Below are positions 39,619 to 48,693 of a DNA stretch of 64,000 nt, piece by piece. Origin of the DNA: Chloroflexota bacterium. GTDB lineage: Bacteria; Chloroflexota; Limnocylindria; Limnocylindrales; CSP1-4. The first letter of the stretch is position 1. Every line of letters begins with the position of its first letter. Location: NCBI GenBank assembly GCA_947475545.1, contig CANJLL010000003.1, positions 186,001-250,000 of the forward strand, written 5' to 3'. Below the pieces are notes generated by a model. It ran no database searches and was not told where the DNA came from. It was given only the letters and a program-made list of their open reading frames with translations. Position numbers and translations under genes: made by a program.

Positions 39619-40476
39619 ATGGATTATCTTCGGCCCCAGACCGTCGCGGAGGCCCTTGCGGCCATCGCCCAAGCGGGTGGGACGGCGACCGTGATCGCCG
39701 GCGGCACCGACATCATCGGTGACATCAAGTTCCGCGGCCTCAAGCCGACGGCGTTGATCAACATCAACCGCCTCGAGGGCCTGCGCTACATCACCGAAGA
39801 CGCGTCAGGCCTGCGGATCGGCGCCTTGACCAACATCCAGGACCTGGTCGGCAACCCCATCATCGTCAAGAGCTACACAGCCCTGGGTGACGCCGGCGAG
39901 AGGTTCGCGTCCCTGCAGGTTCGCAACCTGGCGACCGTCGCCGGCAGCCTGGGCCGCGCCTCCCCCGGTGGCGACATGGCGCCGCCGCTCATGGCCCTGG
40001 GTGCCAGCGTGATCGCGGTCAGCCCGTCGGGCGAGCGCGAGATCGACCTGGTGGACTTCTTCCTGGGCCCGCGCCGGACGGTCCTCCGGCCCGGCGAGCT
40101 GATGCGCGAGATCCGCATCCCGGCCCCCGGCCCCCGGAGCGGCTCGGCCTACGCTCGCCTGAGCTACCGCGACGTCCTGGACCTGTGCATCGTCGGCGTG
40201 GCGAGCGGCATCAAGCTGGACGCGGGCAACCGCGTGACCAGCGCCCGGCTGGCCCTGGGCTCGGTCGCGCCCCGCCCCGTGCGCGCCGCCAACGTGGAGG
40301 CCTTCCTCCTCGGCAAGGAGCTGACCGACGAGGTGATCCGCGAGGCCGGCAACGTGTCGTCGCAGGACGCCAACCCCATCAGCGACCAGCGGGCATCCGC
40401 GGAATATCGCAAGCAGATGATGCCCGTCCTCACCCGGCGAAGCCTGGCCCGCGCCCGCGACGCGGCGCTCGGCTGA
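39619..40476 (+). CDS. FAD-binding subunit of a molybdenum hydroxylase
   Basis: A 285-residue medium subunit (CoxM/XdhB type) of a xanthine-oxidase-family enzyme. It passes electrons from the iron-sulfur subunit to an acceptor through FAD. The FAD motifs are TVIAGGTDIIGDIKFR and NLATVAGSLGRASPGGDMAPPLMALGA (the GGN/TVGGN-like region), with EREIDLVDFFLGPRRTVLRPGELMREIRIP later. It lacks the extra iron-sulfur insert of 4-hydroxybenzoyl-CoA reductase. It is the first gene of a three-gene operon. CGAGGTG precedes the ATG. Confidence 0.93.
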   Translation: MDYLRPQTVAEALAAIAQAGGTATVIAGGTDIIGDIKFRGLKPTALININRLEGLRYITEDASGLRIGALTNIQDLVGNPIIVKSYTALGDAGERFASLQVRNLATVAGSLGRASPGGDMAPPLMALGASVIAVSPSGEREIDLVDFFLGPRRTVLRPGELMREIRIPAPGPRSGSAYARLSYRDVLDLCIVGVASGIKLDAGNRVTSARLALGSVAPRPVRAANVEAFLLGKELTDEVIREAGNVSSQDANPISDQRASAEYRKQMMPVLTRRSLARARDAALG

Positions 40477-40507
40477 TCAGCGCCCGACGAAGGAGCGAAC
40501 GAGTCCC

Positions 40508-40981
40508 ATGACCAAGGCTGAGGTTCGGGCGACCATCAACGGGCGGGAGCGTGAGCTCCGTGTGGACCCGTGGCGGACGCTCCTGGAGATGCTCCGTGAC
40601 GACATGGAGCTAACTGGCACCAAGCTGGGCTGCGAGGCCGGCGAGTGCGGCGCCTGCACCGTCCTGATGGACGGCAAGCCCGTGGTGTCGTGCATGAGCC
40701 TGGCGGCGGATGCCGACGGGCGGACCATCGAGACCATCGAGGGGATCTCCACGGCAGAGCATCTCCACCCGCTCCAGGACGAGTTCCTGAAGCTGAGCGC
40801 GTTCCAGTGCGGGTACTGCGCACCCGGCATGATCATGAGCAGCAAGGCGCTGCTGGAGCACAACCCGCATCCGACCGAGCGAGAGATCCGCGAGGCGATC
40901 GCCGGCAACCTGTGCCGCTGCACCGCCTATGTCGGGATCGTCAAGGCCATCCAGAACGTGGCAGCGGAAGGGGTGTCCTGA
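40508..40981 (+). CDS. 2Fe-2S subunit of a molybdenum hydroxylase
   Basis: A 157-residue small subunit (CoxS/XdhC type) with two [2Fe-2S] clusters. The plant-ferredoxin-type cluster uses GCEAGECGACTVLMDGKPVVSC. The second, all-helical cluster uses FQCGYCAPGMIM and GNLCRCTAY. It carries electrons from the molybdenum site to FAD. AAGGAG precedes the ATG, and the large-subunit gene starts two bases after its stop. Confidence 0.96.
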   Translation: MTKAEVRATINGRERELRVDPWRTLLEMLRDDMELTGTKLGCEAGECGACTVLMDGKPVVSCMSLAADADGRTIETIEGISTAEHLHPLQDEFLKLSAFQCGYCAPGMIMSSKALLEHNPHPTEREIREAIAGNLCRCTAYVGIVKAIQNVAAEGVS

Positions 40982-40982
40982 G

Positions 40983-43313
40983 ATGGTCGATACCTACATC
41001 CTCGGCAAGTCCGAGCTCAATATCGACTCCCCGGAGAAGATCTCCGGGCGGGCCATGTACGCCATCGACATGACCCTGCCGGGCATGCTCCAGGCCCGGG
41101 TCCTGCGCAGCCCGCGGGCCCACGCGAAGATCCTGTCGATTGACACCAGCGCGGCGAAGGCCATCCCCGGCGTCCTCGCGGTCATCACCGGCCAGGACCT
41201 GCCGTTCCTCGAGGACTTCCCGGGCGACCGGCCCACGCTGGCCCTCGACCGCGTCTGCTACATCGGCGACGCGGTGGCCGCGGTTGCCGCGGAGACCCTC
41301 GAGCTGGCCGAGCAGGCCATCGCGGCGATCAAGGTGGAGTACGAGGACCTCCCGGCCGTCTTCGACCCCGAAGTCGCCATGTCCGAGGACACCCCCGTCG
41401 TGATCCATCCCTCCGGCAAGGGCCCGGGCGGGAAGGTCATGGGCAACAACCAGGCCCACTGGTACGGCGCCGCCGACGGCGACCTCGAGAAGGGCTTCGC
41501 CGAGGCGGACCTGATCGTCGAGAACCGATTCACCACCGGCATGGCCCAGTGCGCGCCAATGGAGCCGCACGTCGCCCTGGCCGACGTGGACATCTACGAC
41601 AACTGCGTCATCTACTGCAACACCCAGACGCCCTACCTGGTCAAGCAACGGGTCGCCGAGATCCTCAAGGTCTCCCCGCACAAGATCCGGGTCGTGGTCC
41701 CGCCGCACATCGGCGGCGGCTTCGGCTGCAAGACACGGATCAAGGGCGAGGGGATCGCCTCGGCGCTCTCGCGCGTCGCCCGCAAGCCGGTCAAGCTGGT
41801 CTACTCCCGCGAGGAGGTCTTCGCGGACACCACCGTCAAGCACCCGTTCGTGATCTACATCAAGGACGGCGTCAAGAAGGACGGGACGCTGGTCGCCCGC
41901 AGCATCCGCGCGATCCTCGATGCGGGCGCCTACACGGACGGCACCGTCGGCGGCCTGGTCACCCGCAACGCCGCGTACGGCGCGGTGGGCGTCTACAAGG
42001 TCCCCAACTTCAAGCTCGACAACTTCCGGGTCTATACCAACAAGCCGGTCGGCGGCGCGTTCCGTGGCTTCGGCGTCGCCCAGACCACCTGGGCCGTCGA
42101 GTCCCAGATGGACATCATCGCCGAGCGGCTGGGGATGGATCCCCTGGAGGTCCGGCTCAAGAACCTGCTGGTCGACGGCGACTACAACCCCGAGCAGTAC
42201 CTGATGGATGCGGTTGGCTCCCGGCCAACGGTCGAGCGAGCCGCGGAGCTCATCGAGTGGGGCAAGCCGGCCGACGCGCCGATCTCGCCCACGGCCAAGC
42301 GCGCGAAGGGCATCGCCATCGGCTGCAAGCACTTCTCCATCCAGACCTCGTCGGCGGCCATCAAGGTCCACGAGGACGGCTCGTTCGAGGTGCGCTCGTC
42401 GGTCACGGACATCGGCCAGGGATCGCGGACCGTGATGGCCCAGATCGTGGCCGAGGAGTTCAAGGTCCAGATGAGCCAGGTCCGCGTCATCCGCGTGGAC
42501 ACGGACGTCACCCCGCTGGACACCGGCCAGTCCGGCTCCAGCACCACGGTCAAGGCCGGGCACGCCGTCCGGCTGGCCTGCAAGGAGACCAAGCGCCAGC
42601 TCTTCGAGCGGGCCGCGACGCTCCTCGAGGCGGCCGCCGGTGATCTCGACACGGCCGGCGGCCGTGTCTTCGTCAAGGGCTCGCCCGACCGGTCCATCGC
42701 GATCCAGGACCTCTTCCGCAAGCTGCCGATGGGCGCGCCGGGCTACGAGTACGGCCCGTTCCTGGAGAACTCCTCGGACCTGGTCGGCGGCGCCATGTTC
42801 TACCCACAGAACGAGCGCGGCCCCAAGGGCGAGCCGCTCCCCAAGGTGGGCTTCTCGTACTGCTCGCAGGCCGTCGACCTGGAGGTCGATGTCGAGACCG
42901 GCCGGATCAAGATCCACAAGCTCGTGTCCATCCTGGACCCGGGCAAGCCGATGAACGACCAGCTGGCGATCGGCCAGATCGAGGGCGGCGTGGGCTTCGG
43001 GATCGGGACCGGCATCCTCGAGGAGATGTCCTTCCGGGACGGCAAGCCCACCAACGCCAACCTGACCGACTACCGGATCCCCACGGCGCTCGACGTCCCG
43101 AACGTGGATCAGCTGGTGTTCGACCAGGTGGAGACCAACTTCGCCTACGGCCCGTACGGGGCCAAGGGCATCGGCGAGGTCGTGGTCTGCGCCACGTCCG
43201 CGGCGATCGCCAACGCGATCCGGAGCGCCACCGGCGTCCGGGTCGTGGCGATGCCGCTGACGCAGGAGCGGGTCGCGCTCGCGATCGCGGAGTACGAGGC
43301 CAGCCGGGTCTAG
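40983..43313 (+). CDS. Molybdopterin-binding subunit of a molybdenum hydroxylase
   Basis: A 776-residue large subunit (XdhA/CoxL superfamily) that holds the molybdenum cofactor. Landmarks: GRAMYAIDMTLPGMLQARVLRSPRAHAKI, VVPPHIGGGFGCKT, the active-site loop GGAFRGFGVAQTTWAVESQMD, SSVTDIGQGSRTVMAQI, TGQSGSSTTVKAG, and the catalytic glutamate in GAKGIGEVVV. The loop lacks the AYxCSFR signature of aerobic CO dehydrogenase, so CO oxidation is unlikely. It is more likely a hydroxylase or dehydrogenase of a purine, aldehyde or aromatic substrate. No maturation (XdhC/CoxF-like) gene is next to it. Confidence 0.93.
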   Translation: MVDTYILGKSELNIDSPEKISGRAMYAIDMTLPGMLQARVLRSPRAHAKILSIDTSAAKAIPGVLAVITGQDLPFLEDFPGDRPTLALDRVCYIGDAVAAVAAETLELAEQAIAAIKVEYEDLPAVFDPEVAMSEDTPVVIHPSGKGPGGKVMGNNQAHWYGAADGDLEKGFAEADLIVENRFTTGMAQCAPMEPHVALADVDIYDNCVIYCNTQTPYLVKQRVAEILKVSPHKIRVVVPPHIGGGFGCKTRIKGEGIASALSRVARKPVKLVYSREEVFADTTVKHPFVIYIKDGVKKDGTLVARSIRAILDAGAYTDGTVGGLVTRNAAYGAVGVYKVPNFKLDNFRVYTNKPVGGAFRGFGVAQTTWAVESQMDIIAERLGMDPLEVRLKNLLVDGDYNPEQYLMDAVGSRPTVERAAELIEWGKPADAPISPTAKRAKGIAIGCKHFSIQTSSAAIKVHEDGSFEVRSSVTDIGQGSRTVMAQIVAEEFKVQMSQVRVIRVDTDVTPLDTGQSGSSTTVKAGHAVRLACKETKRQLFERAATLLEAAAGDLDTAGGRVFVKGSPDRSIAIQDLFRKLPMGAPGYEYGPFLENSSDLVGGAMFYPQNERGPKGEPLPKVGFSYCSQAVDLEVDVETGRIKIHKLVSILDPGKPMNDQLAIGQIEGGVGFGIGTGILEEMSFRDGKPTNANLTDYRIPTALDVPNVDQLVFDQVETNFAYGPYGAKGIGEVVVCATSAAIANAIRSATGVRVVAMPLTQERVALAIAEYEASRV

Positions 43314-43337
43314 CTCCGCGCCGACACCGAACTTGCC

Positions 43338-43365
43338 AAGGGGGCGGCCGTGAGGCCGCCCCCTT
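43338..43365 (+). terminator. Intrinsic terminator of molybdenum hydroxylase operon
   Basis: A perfect 12-bp stem (AAGGGGGCGGCC / GGCCGCCCCCTT) closes a GTGA tetraloop and is followed by GTTTGATT. It lies 24 bases after the operon's last stop and between convergent genes. Confidence 0.85.
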
Positions 43366-43457
43366 GTTTGATTCCCCGCGGGAGGTCAAGTGGGCGAGGG
43401 ACGGGCTGCTGCAGCACGACCGTGGCTTGGTCGCTGCCGCAGCCCGTGTGCTTGAGG

Positions 43458-44039
43458 CTAGCTGGCGCGGCCGGCCTTGGTGGCTGTGCCGACCTCGTTC
43501 AGGCGCCCGGTGCTCACGTCGTAGATGAACCCGTGGATCGGGATCCGGGACGGTACAAGTGGGTGGTTCCGGATGCGGCGGACGTCCGCCTCGACGCTCG
43601 CTTCCTGATCGGCGATGGGGAGCCAGTCGACGTAGTGGCCCTCGCCGGAGCCCGGGCCGTCGCCGACGTCGTAGAACCCATCGGGTCCGAGGGCGGCGGT
43701 CTCCAGGCTGGACTCCAGGAGCCCACGCATGGTCGCGTTGTCGAAGAACTCCATGCCGCAGTTGGTGTGGTGGATGACAAACCACTCACTGGTGCCGAGC
43801 AGCTTGTACGAGATGACGAGCGACCGGATGGCGTCATCGCTGGCGCGGCCGCCGGCGTTCCGGATCACGTGGGCATCGCCCTCGGCGAGGCCGGCGTACT
43901 TGGCGGGGTCCAGGCGGGCATCCATGCAGGTCAGGATCGCGAACCCGCGGGCCGGTGGCATGGCCAGCCCGGTCTGTGGTCCGAATGCGGAGGCATAGAC
44001 GTCGTTGGCGGCGAGGATCTCCTCGCGGATCTGGGACAT
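43458..44039 (-). CDS. Beta-class carbonic anhydrase
   Basis: A 193-residue beta-carbonic anhydrase that interconverts CO2 and bicarbonate. Zinc ligands are C38 in [10 protein letters not shown] and H91/C94 in [11 protein letters not shown], with the D40-R42 dyad of the family. [21 protein letters not shown] is also typical. The C-terminal half has an unusually long acidic loop ([17 protein letters not shown]). The ATG at 44039 has AAGGAG upstream. An intrinsic terminator lies about 160 nt before the start on the same strand, with no TANNNT between. This suggests a long regulated leader. Confidence 0.93.
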   Translation of the reverse strand: MSQIREEILAANDVYASAFGPQTGLAMPPARGFAILTCMDARLDPAKYAGLAEGDAHVIRNAGGRASDDAIRSLVISYKLLGTSEWFVIHHTNCGMEFFDNATMRGLLESSLETAALGPDGFYDVGDGPGSGEGHYVDWLPIADQEASVEADVRRIRNHPLVPSRIPIHGFIYDVSTGRLNEVGTATKAGRAS

Positions 44040-44201
44040 GGGACGCTCCTTGGTGCGGGGCCACGGCTCCGCTCGGGGTGAGGTCCGCGACGCGACGCGG
44101 GCGCCGGGGATCACGGGACGAGGCGAGGGATCGGTCCGGGCCGGCCGGGGAGCCGGGAGCTGCAGCTTGGCGGCCACCCGACGGTGGCGCTTCGGAGGCA
44201 C

Positions 44202-44229
44202 AAAAAAACCGTAGCCACTCGAGCTACGG
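44202..44229 (-). terminator. Minus-strand intrinsic terminator upstream of carbonic anhydrase
   Basis: On the minus strand a 7-bp stem CCGTAGC / GCTACGG with a 7-nt loop is followed directly by TTTTTTT. No minus-strand protein gene lies upstream within this region. It therefore ends a leader RNA or a small RNA, or acts as an attenuator for the carbonic anhydrase gene downstream. Confidence 0.8.
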
Positions 44230-44417
44230 CCCCTGGACCGATCTGCCGTCCCGCCTACCCGTCCTTCAGGTGTCGCGGACCGTCAGACCCCATCCTCCGA
44301 ACGGCGGGGCCGCCAGCGTCTACACATCTCTCGGGTCGTCCGGTTCATCGTGGGTGAAGTTTGCCACATCCGGCCGGCGATCCTCAGGCGGCGATTGCGC
44401 GCTCGCAGCGGCGCAGC

Positions 44418-44460
44418 CTTCAGGCGCCTTCAGGGGACGTTCAGGGGGCCTCTGCTAGCA
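44418..44460 (+). promoter_or_regulatory. Phased TTCAGG direct repeats and -10 hexamer
   Basis: TTCAGG begins at 44419, 44429 and 44440, spaced 10 and 11 bp, one helical turn each. The last copy sits where a -35 element would be relative to the TAGCAT at 44455-44460. This layout is typical of tandem binding by OmpR/PhoB-family activators. The target regulator is unknown. Confidence 0.5.
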
Positions 44461-44516
44461 TGGGCGCCCCGCGGGATCGGTGGACTCACCGCCCGCCGGG
44501 GCCGCCGGAGTCCCTC

Positions 44517-45494
44517 GTGCCACTGCGTCCCGTCGCGACAGAATCGGGTCAACCGCCGGCTGCGCCAGCTCCGCTCGGGCTCGGTCGCGCTCCCGACCGG
44601 GTCACGCAGGCCCCCGTCGCGCCACCGCCGCCGTCGCGCCGTGTTCGCCTCGCCGGTCGCGTCCGTGCCGCCGGCCGGGCCGTCCGCGGTTCCGCCCGGC
44701 GCGGCCTCCCCTTTGCCTCCGGCGCCGCGGCCATGCTGGTTGCCCTGCTCGCCTTCAACCAGGTGTCGCCGCCGCCGGCACCGCTCAACAGGAGGGACGT
44801 CAACGACGCCATCACGAAGGCGCTCGCGTCCCAGACCCCGGCGCCGCCATTCTCCCGGGGCGCCTATCAGGCCGTCGCCCTGTCCGTGGTGCTGATCCAG
44901 GTGAACGCGCCGGCCGCCGCCCCCGCGGGCGCGTCCCCCGCCCCCGCCGGGCAGCAGGACGGCCGCCTGGGCACCGGGGTGATCGTGAGCGACGCGGGAC
45001 TGATCATGACCAGCAACCACGTGATCGCCGGCGCGACGGCCATCCAGGTCACGTTCGCCGACGGGAGCAAGGCAGCCGCGCGGATCGTCAGCCAGTCGCC
45101 CGAGAGCGACACCGCCACCATCAGCGCCGGCACGCCGCCCCAGGGCATCCCGGCCGCCGTCCTGGGGAATCCCGGTCGGGTCCAGGTGGGTGACGAGGCC
45201 TTCGTCATCGGCAGCCCGTTCGGCCTGTACAGCTCGCTCAGCGCGGGCGTCGTCTCCGCGCTGGACCGCTCGTTCCAGGTTCCTGGCAGCACGGTCACGC
45301 TGACCGGCCTCATCCAGATCGATGCCGCCGTCAACCCGGGCAACTCGGGCGGCCCCCTGGTCAACCGCGATGGACAGGTGATCGGGATCGTCGCCGCCCT
45401 CATCAACCCGACCAAGGAAGATGTCTTCGTGGGGATCGGCCTGGCCGTCCCCATCACCGCCGCCGGTGGCGGCGGCGGTCTCCCGCCCTACTAG
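44517..45494 (+). CDS. Membrane-anchored trypsin-like serine protease without PDZ
   Basis: A 325-residue protease of the HtrA-like S1C group. A basic Pro/Ala-rich N-terminus leads to one membrane helix (about residues 62-79). The protease domain has H in IMTSNHVIAG, D in ESDTATISAG, and S in NPGNSGGPLVN. The chain stops shortly after the catalytic serine region (IGLAVPITAAGGGG), so there is no PDZ domain. The GTG at 44517 is preferred because GGAG precedes it and a TAGCAT -10 overlaps the alternative ATG at 44460. Upstream phased repeats suggest activation by a PhoB-type regulator. Confidence 0.8.
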   Translation: MPLRPVATESGQPPAAPAPLGLGRAPDRVTQAPVAPPPPSRRVRLAGRVRAAGRAVRGSARRGLPFASGAAAMLVALLAFNQVSPPPAPLNRRDVNDAITKALASQTPAPPFSRGAYQAVALSVVLIQVNAPAAAPAGASPAPAGQQDGRLGTGVIVSDAGLIMTSNHVIAGATAIQVTFADGSKAAARIVSQSPESDTATISAGTPPQGIPAAVLGNPGRVQVGDEAFVIGSPFGLYSSLSAGVVSALDRSFQVPGSTVTLTGLIQIDAAVNPGNSGGPLVNRDGQVIGIVAALINPTKEDVFVGIGLAVPITAAGGGGGLPPY

Positions 45495-45587
45495 CCGCCC
45501 CCGCCCTACCAGCCGATCCGGGCCGCACAGCCAGCCTCGTCAGCCCCGCTCGCTCCCCGCCAAACCGGCAGCCGAAAGGACGATCCA

Positions 45588-46598
<1,011 letters not shown>

Positions 46599-46659
46599 GG
46601 CCGAGACGAGGCGACGGTGAGGCAGCGTTGGCCACGGACAGGCGGCCCCGGGTGACGGC

Positions 46660-47631
46660 GTGACGCTCCAGCAGGACGGGCTCGCCCTGAACTTGGGCGC
46701 CATCGAGACCGAGACGGCCGGGGGCGCCGGGCGCACCCCGACCGCCGCCGAGCGCGTCCTCCAGCGGCTGGACTGGCACGTGGTCCGGCGGCTCGACGGC
46801 CTGCTCCAGGGTGACTACCGGAGCCTCCTGTTTGGCCACGGCCTGGACTTCGCCAACCTGCGCGAGTACCAGCCCGAGGACGACATCCGGTACATCGACT
46901 GGAACGTCACCGCGCGCCTCGACACGCCCTATGTCCGCCAGTACCACGAGGACCGCGACATCACGGCGTGGTTCCTGCTGGACATGAGCCCGTCCGTGGA
47001 CTTTGGGACCGCTGACGCGGACCGGGCCAAGCGCACGGTCCTGATCGACTTCGTCGCCACGCTCGCGCGCCTCCTGACCCGCCACGGCAATCGCGTGGGC
47101 GCGGTCCTGTACGGCGACCGGATCGAGCGCACCATTCCCGCCGGCGGGAGCCGTCTCCAGGTCCTCCGCCTGATCAACGACCTGCTGGAGGCGCCGCGCC
47201 TCCGGCGCAGCGGCGTCACGGACCTGGGCGCGCTCATGGACGCCGGCAGCCGGACCATCCGGCGCCGCTCCCTGGTGTTCGTGATCAGCGACTTCATCAG
47301 CACGCCCGGCTGGGAGGCCGCGCTCAACCGGTTGAGCCGCCGCCACGAGGTGATCGCGATCCGCCTGACGGACCCCCGCGAGCACGACCTCCCGGACGTG
47401 GGCCCACTGATCATGGAAGACGCCGAGACGGGCGAGCAGCTCTACGTCGACACCCGCGACAAGGGCTTCCGGCAGCGATTCCGGGAAGCGGCGGTGCGCC
47501 GCGACGAGGCGCTCCGGATCTCCTTCCTGCGCGCCGGCGTCGAGGCGGTGGAGATGTCCACCGACGAAGACCTGGTCCGCTCCATCGTCCGGCTTGCCGG
47601 GAGCCGCAAGCGACGGCGGGGTCACGCATGA
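46660..47631 (+). CDS. DUF58 domain protein
   Basis: A 323-residue cytosolic DUF58 protein. It contains the family core GHGLDFANLREYQPEDDIRYIDWNVTARLDTPYVRQYHEDRDITAWFLLDMSPSVDFG, with a VWA-like MIDAS (DMSPS), and later VFVISDFIS. It is the usual adaptor between MoxR and the VWA proteins. It starts with GTG about 60 bases after moxR, and its stop overlaps the next gene by ATGA. Confidence 0.92.
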   Translation: MTLQQDGLALNLGAIETETAGGAGRTPTAAERVLQRLDWHVVRRLDGLLQGDYRSLLFGHGLDFANLREYQPEDDIRYIDWNVTARLDTPYVRQYHEDRDITAWFLLDMSPSVDFGTADADRAKRTVLIDFVATLARLLTRHGNRVGAVLYGDRIERTIPAGGSRLQVLRLINDLLEAPRLRRSGVTDLGALMDAGSRTIRRRSLVFVISDFISTPGWEAALNRLSRRHEVIAIRLTDPREHDLPDVGPLIMEDAETGEQLYVDTRDKGFRQRFREAAVRRDEALRISFLRAGVEAVEMSTDEDLVRSIVRLAGSRKRRRGHA

Positions 47632-48638
47632 CGTACGCCTGGCCGATTCTGCTGCTGGCCATACCGCTGGTGCCCCTCGGCGCGCTGGTGCTCTGGGTCA
47701 TGGGCCGCCGCCGTGCCGCGCGCGTCGCCGCGTTCGGGCACCTCAACCTCGCCCCGTCCGCCACGGGCCGGCGCGCCGCCGTGCGCCGCAAGATCACCGC
47801 CGCGTTCTACCTGTTGGGGCTGATGCTCCTGGCCTTCTCGCTGGCCCGACCCACCGCGGTCGTCAGCCTGCCTGTCTCGGAGGGGCTGGTCATCCTGGCC
47901 TTCGACGTCTCGCAGAGCATGGCCGCCGACGACCTCCAGCCCACCCGGATGGAGGCGGCCAAGGTGGCGGCGAAGGCATTCGTTGCGCGCCAGCCGGCAA
48001 GCGTGGTCATCGGCGTGGTGGCGTTCTCCGACAGCGGCTTCTCGGTCCAGGCGCCCAGCAACGACCCGGCGACCGTCGGCGCGGCCATCGATCGCCTGCA
48101 GCCGCAGCGTGGGACGTCGCTGGGGCAGGGCATCCTCGATTCGCTGAACGCGATCGCCATCGCCGAGACCGACCAGGTCAAGGGCTTCTACACCAACCGG
48201 AGCCCGGAGCCCAGCGTCGCCCCCAGCCCGGTCCCGCCGGGGACGCACACCTCGGCCTCGATCGTCCTCCTGACCGACGGCGAGAACAACCAGCGACCCG
48301 ACCCGCTCCAGTCCGCGCAATCGGCCGCCGGTCGCGGGATCCGGATCTACCCGATCGGCATCGGCAGCGAGGCCGGCGCCGATCTCAAGATCGACGGCTT
48401 CACCATCCACTCGCAACTGGACCCCGACCTGCTGGGCCAGATCGCCCAGGTCACCGGTGGTCGGTACTTCTCCGCGGAGAGCGCCGCCGACCTGCAGTCG
48501 ATCTACGACGCGCTGGATCCGCGCGTCGACTTCCGCAACCAGATCACGGAGGTCACCGCCTTCCTCGCGGCGTTCGGCCTCGTGCTCCTCCTGGTCGGCA
48601 GCCTCACCTCACTGGCCTGGACGGGCCGGCTGCCATGA
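47628..48638 (+). CDS. VWA domain membrane protein (BatA-like)
   Basis: A 336-residue protein with membrane helices at about 5-25 and 57-74, a VWA domain, and a C-terminal helix (about 312-333). The metal-ion-dependent adhesion site is intact: DVSQSMAAD (DxSxS), threonine in RGTSLGQG, and aspartate in LLTDGENN. The layout is that of BatA/BatB in MoxR operons, with the VWA domain outside the membrane. A Pro/Ser loop (SPEPSVAPSPVPPGT) interrupts the domain near residue 200. Confidence 0.92.
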   Translation: MTYAWPILLLAIPLVPLGALVLWVMGRRRAARVAAFGHLNLAPSATGRRAAVRRKITAAFYLLGLMLLAFSLARPTAVVSLPVSEGLVILAFDVSQSMAADDLQPTRMEAAKVAAKAFVARQPASVVIGVVAFSDSGFSVQAPSNDPATVGAAIDRLQPQRGTSLGQGILDSLNAIAIAETDQVKGFYTNRSPEPSVAPSPVPPGTHTSASIVLLTDGENNQRPDPLQSAQSAAGRGIRIYPIGIGSEAGADLKIDGFTIHSQLDPDLLGQIAQVTGGRYFSAESAADLQSIYDALDPRVDFRNQITEVTAFLAAFGLVLLLVGSLTSLAWTGRLP

Positions 48639-48693
48639 CGATGTCTGCGGTCGCGGGGCAGGCCCGCGTGCTGACTGCTGCGGGGTGCGCGCC

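Larger units (their letters stand above)
44040..44516. other. 477-bp divergent intergenic region
   Basis: The region separates the minus-strand carbonic anhydrase from the plus-strand protease. From left to right it holds a 160-base stretch with no TA dinucleotide, a minus-strand intrinsic terminator (44202-44229), GC-rich sequence that could fold as an RNA leader (44230-44410), three phased TTCAGG repeats (44419-44445), a TAGCAT hexamer (44455-44460), and the protease leader. No protein-coding frame is convincing. Confidence 0.6.

Noticed and set aside
40983-43313. Aerobic CO dehydrogenase large subunit (CoxL)
   Set aside because: The AYxCSFR active-site signature of form I CoxL is missing; the loop reads GGAFRGFGVAQ.
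44233-44400. TPP, c-di-GMP or T-box riboswitch in the carbonic anhydrase leader
   Set aside because: Short matches such as ACCTGA and GGCAAAC occur, but the remaining conserved bases of these riboswitches are absent. The leader stays unassigned.
44460-44516. ATG at 44460 as start of the protease
   Set aside because: The ATG overlaps the likely -10 hexamer TAGCAT and has no ribosome binding site. The GTG at 44517 has GGAG at good spacing.
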